NCBI GenBank assembly: GCA_037783545.1
Contig: JBBELK010000001.1
Coordinates: 2,809,728-2,873,727, forward strand
Origin: Henricia sp. BOLD:AAB3569
Taxonomy: Eukaryota; Echinodermata; Asteroidea; Spinulosida; Echinasteridae
Direction: 5' to 3'
Length of the DNA stretch: 64,000 nucleotides
Positions within the stretch are counted from its first letter, which is position 1. The number at the start of each line of letters is the position of its first letter. The translations under genes and the position numbers were made by a program. This document shows positions 1-8,058 of this stretch, in pieces. Below the pieces are notes generated by a model. That model saw only the letters and a program-made list of their open reading frames with translations, did no database searches and was not told the origin of the DNA.

Positions 1-1460
1 ACCTGCTAAAGTTGTGTCTGGGAGTATTTCAGGGAAAATCCCGGCAGAACACAATGTGTTCCATTCTTCTTTTATTCGAGTGCAAGAGTGAGTCAATACA
101 TCATGCACGAACGGTTTTGATAAGATTAAACTGTGCAAACATTGCACTTTCGCATCAAAAACTCAAATATGAAATATCCTGGTACATCAACAATGATGTT
201 GAATGTAGTGGGTGTTGGGTGTTGTCGATTTACGAGTATCCTGTTTGTTAAAGCGACACACTGGCTTTGTTGGGCTATTTTGGGCTCGAAATAGACCCAT
301 ACATTATTCTGAAGCGCTTTCCAGAGTAAATTAGATATCCTGAAAAGACGGCGTCAAATTTGGCCGTTTTTAAGCATTTATCAAAAATTCAAAGTCACCT
401 GACTTTTCGGAACTAGATTCTGGTTCAGAAAAGTCACAAGGTCTTGTGAGTTAGTTGTATTTCCAGCCGTAGAAACCAGCGCGAAGTGCGAGTTGCTTTT
501 GTCATTCGCGGTTGGTTTCTCTTCTAAAAAAAGTCTTCTTGTTGGAAAATAATGTCCTACGAACACTACATACCGTATTTTCCAATTTGTACACATATTT
601 CATAAGAAGAGTTTCTGGGTGTTGATATGGACGAGAGAATCTCTAGAGTTCCCTTCTAGTCCATACTAGATGCGGTGTTCAAATTAGGATTGGGCGATTT
701 CACGCCAGAATCAAGTAGAATCGATTCCACTTTGGGAATTGGAGTCGCGATTCCAGATTTTTGAGGAATTTATTTCCTTTCATCTAGATTGGATTCCCAA
801 TGATAGCTCGTCGATTCCAGAAATCACCTAGCAATTCCAAATCCAAAACACTACTGCAAGAGTATTCGGCCTATGATAATTTCCACATATTAGGAACGTG
901 TGTGTGGCACAGGCCCACATCATTTCATGGACGTTTAGTGCCGCTTAGTGCCAATAATTGGATCGTCGTCTGCACAATATGTACCAGTAGTATCCTCAAT
1001 GTACGCGCACTAAAACTTGCTAAATGTAGTTAATGTTTCCCCTTGAAAAATAGCCTTTTGGCAATGGAATCGAAACGTGATTTTTTTGTTGAAATTGGAG
1101 TTGAAGTTGACTTCAAAAATGGTGGAGTCGTCTGAGCCAAGTTCAAACGATTTTAACGTTTTAACTGTCAATCATCTTTCCTAGCCAACCTCCGACCCAG
1201 TAAAACTGACCAGATTGATTTTACTGACATGAAAAACTCCAATGTGAACAGTCCGTCCCTGTAAAATTTCCCCGGTGTGTACGGCTGTATTCACTGAATT
1301 GTGTCATATCAAGTCAGTATCGTTTGATTTTCTTGGTAAAGACTTCCCAAATTCAAAGTGCAAAGTGTCAAAAAAGCAGTGTAAATTAGTTTAAGTTACT
1401 ACAAAAACATTTTTACAAGCATCTCGGTAAAATAAAATTTCCAGTAAAGAAACAAAGACC
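1..1460. other. Left flank, no gene seen
   Basis: I find no exon with convincing splice sites or protein similarity here. The expected last coding exon of BOLA3 is not visible, so it probably lies left of the window. Positions about 684-1140 hold a diverged dispersed repeat rich in gaatcgattc. A second copy starts with a very similar stretch near 60039. Confidence 0.5.
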
Positions 1461-1465
1461 GATCA

Positions 1466-2080
1466 GAACATGGATTAAATTGTAAATGAATGGATGAGAC
1501 TAAAAGTCCAATGCGAACACAGATTACATGCAAGTTGTAAATATTAAGCTGATGAATGAGACTGAAAGTCCAGTCTGAACACAGTTCTAAATGAAGCTGA
1601 TAGATCAGACTGATAAGTCCAATCCGAACATGGATTAAATTGTAAATGAAGCTGACGGATCAGACTGAAAGTCCAGTCTGAACACAGATTAAGTTGTAAA
1701 TGAAGCTGATGAATAAGACTGAAAGTCCAAGCGAACACAGATTAAGTTGTAAATAATGCCGATGGATCAGACTGAAAGTCCAGTCTGAACACAGATTAAG
1801 TTGTAAATGAAGCTGATGGATCAGACAGAAAGCCAGTCTGAACACAGATTAAGTTGTAAATGAAGCTGATGGATCAGACTAAAAGTCCAGTCTGAACACA
1901 GATTAAGTTGTAAATGAAGCTGATGGATCAGACTGAAAGTCCAGTGTGAACACAGATTAAGTTGTAAATGAAGCTGATAGATCAGACTGATAGGTCCAAT
2001 CCGAACATGGATTAAATTGTAAATGAAGCTGATGGATGAGACTGAAAGTCTAATGCGAACACAGATTAAGTTGTAAATGA
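1466..2080. repeat. Minisatellite, unit about 54 bp, about 11 copies
   Basis: Direct tandem copies of a 53-54 bp unit containing gaaagtccagtctgaacaca and ttaagttgtaaatgaagctg. Spacings read off between units are 53, 54, 53 and 54 bp, with moderate divergence. The array lies in the BOLA3 intron and stops about 6 bp from the splice donor of the exon at 2087-2175. Open frames across it are only a by-product of the repeat. Confidence 0.9.
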
Positions 2081-2086
2081 ACCAAC

Positions 2087-2175
2087 CTGAGTGACCATGC
2101 GATGTTGCTGTAGAGTCCTCTTGCCCTCAAAATCTACAGACTCAATGTTAACCTGGTACATTGCCCCGCAACCTC
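2087..2175 (-). CDS. BOLA3: BOLA3 exon (GGCGAMY segment)
   Basis: This exon is 89 nt. The acceptor is tttgacag and the donor GTTGGT is at 2086-2081. Its 30 codons, including the split glycine, read GGCGAMYQVN, then IESVDFEGKR, then TLQQHRMVTQ. The cysteine in GGCGAMY is the probable cluster-binding residue of the BOLA3 group. The exon ends in phase 0. Confidence 0.9.
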
Positions 2176-3324
2176 CTGTCAAACAAAAAACAACCTAAGA
2201 TAAATAAAGTTCACCAGAGTTCTTGGGCCTTACACTATGCCAGAAAATGAGTGATTGAGCAATAAAACCATCCCAAAGCTTATAAATGCAACATATGATG
2301 AAATACATGTAGTAGGAATTGAGGAAATAGCAAGACTGTCTCAAGATCACCTTGGGACAATAGTTTACACCATCACTCTCATGAACAGTCAATAATGTTC
2401 CGACTTTGCGTCAAAACGTGCTATAGCATGTCTTTATCAGGCCATGTATCATTTGCAAGATAAAACGTTTTACAGATTCATGGAATAAGAGTGTAACATA
2501 TCTAAGGAAGAATGTTGGTAAACTAGCCTGAAGAAATTTTAGCTACATAGATGCATCAATGCTTCAGAAAACCTTGAAAATCTATGTATGGATTTTGTGT
2601 ACAAGTGAATGGTAAAAAAGTCTTGTGCACGGGACTTTTTTAGAAAACCACCTTCGGTTGTCAATTTCCAGCATGAAATACCATTTTGGATGGAAATAAA
2701 TTCGTGTGGTGTTTGTTACCATTGCTATCAACACTTCGAGTAACGTTTTTCTTGTCAACTCATGAAAAACAAAATAGGGTCATTGCAAATGATACGTAAA
2801 TGGGCCTTTAAAGGAGCTTGTTCAGATTTTACCAGAAAATGGATTTTACTCTAATCTAACAATCATATAAAATACCTCCCCAAAATACTAAATCTACAAG
2901 GGATGAAAACAGGAAATTTGCAATGTGAAAGCAAAAAGCCTGTTGGTGTAATCACAGTATCACTGCACTGTTTTATGTAACCAGATAAATCTGTTTACAA
3001 AACATTTGTGTTTTTTTTTTACCATATCCCTGAAAATATAGGATTGCGAGTGCAAAATTTCAGAATGGTATGAGAAAAATATGACACATGATATGGTTTC
3101 AAAAGCTCAACACCCACGGGAAAAATGGGGAGCTCAAAAATGTGATCTGGACACGCTCTTTTAATTGTATTTTCAAAATATTTTTAAAACTCCCTACCTG
3201 ACACATCTTGAACTTGAATCACAGTCGCCTTGGGAAAACTGGCCTCCAGAATCCCTTTAAGCTTCAGCTCACCTTCTGTTGATGCCAGATTATCTGACAT
3301 GCCTCGCCATCTCGGCAACAGACG
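2087..3324 (-). CDS. BOLA3: BolA-like protein 3, two internal exons (partial gene)
   Basis: BOLA3 is a small mitochondrial protein that works with glutaredoxin 5 and NFU1 to deliver 4Fe-4S clusters to lipoate synthase and respiratory enzymes. The visible exons are 3324-3198 and 2175-2087. They join in phase (G|GA) to give 72 codons. The first runs from a leader-like RLLPRWRGMSDN through TEGELKLKGILEASFPKA and QVQDVS. The second begins GGCGAMYQVNIES, which holds the conserved cysteine of the family, and ends RTLQQHRMVTQ. The C-terminal exon, expected to carry the conserved histidine and the HGLRIF-type end, is not found and probably lies left of position 1. The exon carrying the start and the rest of the mitochondrial leader is also unidentified. 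It should lie upstream because a pyrimidine-rich acceptor (ccccttgctag) precedes 3324. A shorter form could start at the ATG at 3300. Family identity is firm, the gene ends are not. Confidence 0.9.
2439..2807. mobile_element. Miniature inverted-repeat element, family TTAA-3 (diverged)
   Basis: One end reads aggccatgtatcatttgcaa and the other ttgcaaatgatacgtaaatg followed by ggcct, then TTAA at 2808-2811. It is related to the copy at 21828-21995 and to a partial copy near 59510-59757 that shares gtttgttaccattgctatca. The left flank is ttatc rather than TTAA, so that end is diverged or truncated. Confidence 0.6.
2812..3160. mobile_element. Miniature inverted-repeat element, family TTAA-2, copy 1
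   Basis: It starts aggagcttgttcagatttta and ends tgatctggacacgctctt, with TTAA on both sides (2808-2811 and 3161-3164). Related copies sit at 36008-36377, 38974-40034 and 61204-61562, with a partial one at about 17500-17602. It has no coding capacity. The left TTAA is shared with the neighbouring TTAA-3 element. Confidence 0.75.
3198..3324 (-). CDS. BOLA3: BOLA3 exon (leader end and first half of BolA fold)
   Basis: This exon is 127 nt. The acceptor AG is the complement of 3325-3326 and the donor GTAGGG starts at 3197. It encodes 42 residues plus one base. An in-frame TAG lies within the acceptor itself, so translation either enters by splicing or starts at the ATG at 3300-3298. The alignment to BOLA3 around TEGEL extends past that ATG, which favours entry by splicing. 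Confidence 0.85.
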
Positions 3325-3634
3325 CTAGCAAGGGGAGAAGGAATGAGATACGGAATGGTGCAAGAAATGTACAAAATGTAGGTGGCGAGTCGGCCAAGAC
3401 TGCCTCCCTTGTTTGTAGGAGCTCACAACATAATTTGCATAGGGTGACCTGCACGTGACTGGCTGATTTCTGCTACCGAATTCGGTAGCAATTATAAAGA
3501 AAAACATAAGAATTGCATGTCAGTTCGAAAAAGGCCAAGTGAATGAGACACGCGGCGTGTATAGACTCTACTCAAGTCACAAAAATTCACGAGGCCTTGA
3601 CAAAAGGCTACTTGAAAAATGGAACCAAAGACGA
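3325..3634. other. Unassigned stretch upstream of the BOLA3 exon
   Basis: I see no coding exon. The missing first exon of BOLA3 should lie here or further right, but no ATG followed by a good donor and a leader-like peptide could be recognised. Confidence 0.3.
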
Positions 3635-4217
3635 CAGTGCCCCTTTAACGCACTCCCTCATTCCTGCGTACAGTGGCCCTGTTGAAAAAGGCCCCATTTC
3701 GCGGTGGGACTAGCGACAGAAATCCAGCCGAGGCGGCTGGACCAATCAGGACGCTTGGCAGTGCATTGCAGCATGATTGCAGGCATTCAAATGTAACACG
3801 CGCAGATTGTAAACACCGGGCATGCATGTGATTCATGTACTCGGTAATGCTGGCTGTTGTCCGCGTCGACGATTGGCTGCTATTTAAAGCATATGGGGAA
3901 TACGTTCCATTACATTCGTCAGCATGCATCCGCATCCCTGTTATTAATTTGAAAAACTGCGCAGTAAATTAAGATCGTCGTTTGAAAGTTTGGTAGGAAT
4001 GGGACAGTCATAAGGAACGGAACCCAATACAATTTCTGGAAAGTATAAAAATCGTTTCTTTTCGGCATAACATGACCGAATAGATTAAATTACATCAAAA
4101 TGACTCGGGCGTGAGTTGGCTCAAGACAACAGCCGGCTCACTCCACAGATTTGCGTGTGTTTCCTCAGCCTTGTTACGTCGTTTTGCAGAGTGGAAATTC
4201 CCTGATATCTCAGGATG
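3635..4217 (-). repeat. Dispersed repeat family J, copy 1
   Basis: About 580 bp that recur in opposite orientation at 53456-54034, and as a split copy at about 33550-34600. Shared landmarks include gcgtcctgattggtcc, aatggggcctttttcaacag and tgggttccgttccttatgac (given as in the 53.5-kb copy). One end is cagtgcccctttaacgcact and the other ctgagatctcaggatg-like. No protein similarity is seen. It could be a non-autonomous transposon or a solo LTR. Confidence 0.8.
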
Positions 4218-5040
4218 CCTTTTACCTGTCCTCATATTCACCTAGGCCTATGTAGAATATGTGGACGGGAACCAGTCTACGGAGATGGTGAAATACGGGG
4301 CGAGTTGGCCAGCAAGGGGTGGGGGCCGGGGGGCGAGTTGAATAGCACTTACTGCCGGCCAGTAATTGTTGAAAATTCTACGTATCATCCCTTTTTATTC
4401 ACGCGTACTGTATTTTGGACTACCCTCCTAAATATGGCGAGGAAAACACGCCTTGTATTGCGGGATTACGGTAGTCTTCCATGCAAAAAACAAAGGTTCA
4501 ACTCAGACGTTCGAGTCATGGCTAGTGTTTTATGTTGTTAAACTGCCGGTCGCCATCTTTATTTTGTGCCGGATTGACGATATAGTCCTATTCGTGAACG
4601 GGGGATTACCTAAAACCGGTAATGCCTGAGCGCTAGTCTCTTTCCAAGTGATTAGTATTTTTGCATACTACACTACATTTCTAAAAACACACAATTTGGT
4701 TTAGTGTTTTATCATGTTTATAGTCTATTACATGGCAAAAAAGTGGAACATTTGAAGTTCATAAGTCGAACTTTACATCAATGAATCACCAAAAAAAAAA
4801 AAATCGTAACCTTTTGTTCCTGTGATATAAGTTGGCCCAACGAGCTAGGGGCGGGGGCCCGGAGACAGGAGTGGATGTTCACCTCTTTCAAAATTGGATG
4901 CAGTATGACTTTTATTTAGCTGGTTGCGGGAATTAGTGTGCTCAGGGGAAACTAGCGAGGCTCAGTGATATATGTCACTCGGCGTCTAGGCCTAGCGCGC
5001 ACTGATAACTCGCTGAACAACAGAACAAGACTGTTTGGCG
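4218..5040. other. GC-rich stretch without a recognised gene
   Basis: It includes a 108-codon open frame (4215-4541, plus) with no similarity that I recognise, so I do not call it a gene. Two ATGGCG-type motifs face away from each other: aaatatggcgagg at about 4430 on plus, and aaagatggcgacc at about 4557 on minus. The second resembles a YY1-type promoter motif. A bidirectional promoter is possible but unproven. Confidence 0.25.
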
Positions 5041-5044
5041 CTCT

Positions 5045-5247
5045 CGGCATTTGGACGAAAGTCACGCCGCAGTCTTTACCGCTCGCTGGTCAGTACGCGT
5101 CTTGCTATACGCGGCGTCACGCGTGGACCTTGACCGCAGTGGGCTAAGGCAACGACTGGACGCATTCCTGACTACTTCCCTTCGCCGCATCTTCGGGTAC
5201 CACTGGATATGTCAGGCGCGGATCCAGAGGGGGGGTTTTGGGGGTCA

Positions 5248-5288
<41 letters not shown>

Positions 5289-5590
5289 TGCTCCGACACC
5301 AAAAAAATAATGTAATGCATTTTTTGCGTGTCCGCCTGTCCGAAACAAGCAGACATAAAAATCTGATGGGCAAAACCCCTCCCTGGTGGCAAAACCCCCT
5401 CCTGGAAAAATTCCTGGATCCGCCCCTGCATTATGTCCAGCCAGGAGGTGCTCGATCGACAGGGCGCGGGAGGGGAGGGTCACTGCTTGATCCGAGAGCG
5501 CCAACTGCGCATCTACGGACACGTGGTTCGCTTCTCCCCTTCGGATCCTGCGAATCGGATCATCAGTGCCTAGGGCCGGGGTGGAGGCCA
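5045..5590 (+). pseudogene. Non-LTR retrotransposon reverse-transcriptase C-terminal fragment, broken
   Basis: Translation in shifting frames gives a pattern typical of the end of LINE reverse transcriptases. The pieces are a VRVLLY/WTLTAVGLRQRLDAF segment, TTSLRRIFGYHW, then after an insertion CLIRERQLRIYGH-like and SPSDPANRII-like pieces. The pieces lie in different frames and are interrupted at about 5214-5431 by another element, so this is a dead copy. The clade is uncertain (RTE- or jockey-like). Confidence 0.6.
5214..5431. mobile_element. Small inverted-repeat element with poly-C tract inside the LINE fragment
   Basis: The ends are aggcgcggatccag and ctggatccgcccctgc, flanked by tatgtc at 5208-5213 and again at 5432-5437. 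This supports insertion into the reverse-transcriptase fragment. Inside is a run of about 40 C. The poly-glycine and poly-proline frames across it are artefacts of that run. A related end, gtgcggatccaggatttttt, occurs at about 25421. Confidence 0.65.
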
Positions 5591-5708
5591 TGGACCTTGA
5601 GCTTTAAATTTTGCTTCCACATCCAAATTGGAGATTGCTCATGTTTTCTTCCCATGGACAGTATACAAATATTGACTGCTCATGAGGGTGATGGTGCAAC
5701 TATCGTCT

Positions 5709-5805
5709 CGAGGTGATCTTGAAAAGGCAGTCCTGCTATTTTCCCGAGGCCGCACTGCAGGCCGAGGGAAAATATAGCAGGACTTCCGTCTCAAGATCAC
5801 CGAGG
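5709..5805. repeat. 97-bp hairpin element
   Basis: The arm cgaggtgatcttgaaaaggc, continuing through tcctgctattttcccgaggc, is mirrored after a 10-base loop by gccgagggaaaatatagcag and ctcaagatcaccgag. A fragment of the same sequence is seen at about 2334-2366. It can fold into a near-complete stem. Confidence 0.8.
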
Positions 5806-6502
5806 GGCGCGGGTATGCACAAGTCTATGGGCGTGTTTGTTTCGGACGGATCCAGATTCGGTTCCGCGCATTACCAAGGTGAACTCGTTCACTTCGCGCA
5901 CATCCTGATCGAGATCTGTGATCCGTGGAATCCTTCTCGAGAGATGGTTCAGCGCTAGATCCAAAATGGCGACGTAAACATCGTGGAGATTTTGTGTGAG
6001 TAAAACATATAGCTCCATGGAGTAAAACCGTGTCGTTTCAGTTTTCAGAGGCAACACACGATACAAACAAATTTAGAATGCTTGTTTATTTACGACGAAT
6101 GTCGTGGGAGAAATTTGGAACAGAACTTTGACAAATTTTGTAAATAAATTGCAATTCACGTGAATTAAGATCCGAGTTGAGAGCGGTTTCGTTTGTTTCT
6201 GCGCGGTAAAACAGATCGGAATCTGGATTCGGATCTGTCATGAAACAAACACGCCCTATGAAGAAGTTAGAGGATTTGATCCTTGTGGGGTTTGGTCCTT
6301 GAGTGGTTTGGGTCCTTGGGGGGTTCTCGACAGTCCTTAGTTTTCGCACAAAAAACACTAAATTATTTAAGGAAAATTCAAGATTTTTTGTTCACAAATC
6401 AAAATTGGGGGTCTTATAGTAACCGCTAAACGTGAGGGTTTAAACAAAATAGGTAAATAAAGTCGAAAACCATCGTTTTTAGTGTCCAAAAGTGGTCAAT
6501 TC

Positions 6503-6664
6503 CAAAACCCCCTCAGGCTCATGGGGCTGTACGGGGTTTAAATATGGCGTCAAGAGATAATTCTCCAGTCTGTAACCACTGTCGCCCAGCAAGTACCCTC
6601 TACCGCCCACTTCACCTCGTCCGTCCAAACGCTCGGCATATCTCTGACTCCCTTCTGGAGTCGT
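6503..6664 (-). pseudogene. PIF/Harbinger transposase (HARBI1-like) fragment
   Basis: On the minus strand an open frame reads RYAERLDGRGEVGGRGYLLG and then DSGYRLENYLLTPYLNPVQ. The GYLLGDSGYxxxxYLLTPY core is the signature around the second catalytic aspartate of HARBI1-type DDE nucleases. Only about 54 residues resemble the family. The upstream part of the frame does not, and the first Asp and the Glu regions are missing, so this is a remnant. Confidence 0.75.
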
Positions 6665-6779
6665 GAGCCGACCCCGGCCAGCGAACAACAGCATTAATTT
6701 TGCACACGCATTTTTTTTATCCTGTGATCTATCAAGAGAGCATGTTTGATTTTCCTTATTAAATGAAATAAAAGTACAT

Positions 6780-6970
6780 GTGACGGCCCGACCTGCCCAA
6801 AGTTTTCCAAAGATGTTAGGCCTACATGTACCATGCGCACATGACGCCTGGAGCAAAGACTATACCAGTGGCGTCTGTGCTCACACCCAACTGCGAATAT
6901 TGGCCCATTTAGGTCTGTCAGCTGTGTCTGTGGATCGACTGGGCCTGATCAGAACAGGCTACGTGGACAG
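6780..6970 (+). other. Candidate 5' UTR exon of the JmjC gene (tentative)
   Basis: A stretch free of recognised repeats ends in a strong donor, gtggacag|gtaggtaaac, at 6970/6971. The next good plus-strand acceptor that leads into a gene is at 11104 (gtgtctttgcag). Joining the two would give a 5' leader and a 4.1-kb intron holding the MULE, the LINE and a minisatellite. The start of the exon cannot be placed. Confidence 0.25.
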
Positions 6971-7179
6971 GTAGGTAAACATCGGCAAAGCAGAAAGTGC
7001 AAAACAACCATGTAGGAAGTAATCAGTGGTAAAGATAATGTTGTCAACACGCATGAGGAAATAATTATGTTCATTGGTTGCTACATAATCTCCTTACTAC
7101 CTTAGACTCAACAATTTAATGAAAGTATTGTCTATATTTAATATTGAACTGTTGATCATGCTAAGCTTGTCTGTTGTCA

Positions 7180-8058
7180 TAGCCCCGCGAGCAGTGCTTC
7201 GGTTTTCAAAACCTTAGCCCTGTCTTCTGCTATACACCAAATCTGTGGCAAACTCACGCAAATGAAATTTGGCCCACGGCTCTGATATTTGCTCAATAGG
7301 TGCACTCACCCCAGTTTATCAATATTCCGAAGAGTACGCATCGATCCGATGTCTAGTTTCGGTGAAATCGTGGGGACAGTTTGAGACATTACTTACAATG
7401 AAATTCACACTCTTTGACCAAAAATCAAATATGCGCATGCGCGAGGGCGGAGAGGTCGACATAATAGCGCCATCTCGCGACGGCGTCGTCACGTACCAGC
7501 TGCACAACGGCTGTTTCATGAGAGAGCACATCGACTCTATCGCGCGGTACGTTCTATAGATCTACACGTACAGCGCGCGCTGCACGCGATGCCATGCCGC
7601 CAAGCCAGACGTTTGATCATTTTCAGGTAGATATCGAAGTTGTTCGACATCATATTGCAAAGATAACTTTGATTTGCGACGTCTCTTGTACGCCACCATA
7701 GAGTCGATGTGCTCTCTCATGAAACAGCCGCTGTGCAGCTGGTACGTGACGACGCCGTCGCGAGATGGCGCTATTATGTTGACCTCTCCGCCCTCGCGCA
7801 TGCGCATATTTGATTTTTGGTCAAAGAGTGTGAATTTCATTGTGAGTAATGTCTCAAACTGTCCCCACGATTTCACCGAAACTAGACATCGGATCGATGC
7901 GTACTCTTCGGAATATTGATAAACTGGGGTGAGTGCACCTATTGAGCAAATATCAGAGCCGTGGGCCAAATTTCATTTGCGTGAGTTTGCCACAGATTTG
8001 GTGTATAGCAGAAGACAGGGCTAAGGTTTTGAAAACCGAAGCACTGCTCGCGGGGCTA
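7180..8058. mobile_element. Mutator-like foldback element with 9-bp target duplication
   Basis: Two arms of 361 bp (7180-7540 and 7698-8058) are nearly perfect inverted copies around a 157-bp spacer. The termini are TAGCCCCGCGAGCAGTGC and its mirror. The 9-mer CTGTTGTCA directly flanks both ends (7171-7179 and 8059-8067). A 9-bp duplication with very long terminal inverted repeats is the hallmark of Mutator-like elements. There is no transposase, so it is non-autonomous. Open frames of 81-135 codons occur in both arms on opposite strands and mirror the symmetry rather than a gene. Confidence 0.85.

Noticed and set aside
1544-1845. Repetitive protein frames (SLIHQLHLQLNLCSDWTF type)
   Set aside because: They are translations of the 54-bp minisatellite. 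There is no start context or splice support.
4215-4541. 108-codon plus-strand frame
   Set aside because: It has no recognisable domain, its start lies next to a dispersed repeat, and it has no exon signals or homology.
5144-5591. Frames with long poly-glycine or poly-proline
   Set aside because: They are translations of a run of about 40 C inside a small transposon, in a dead LINE fragment.
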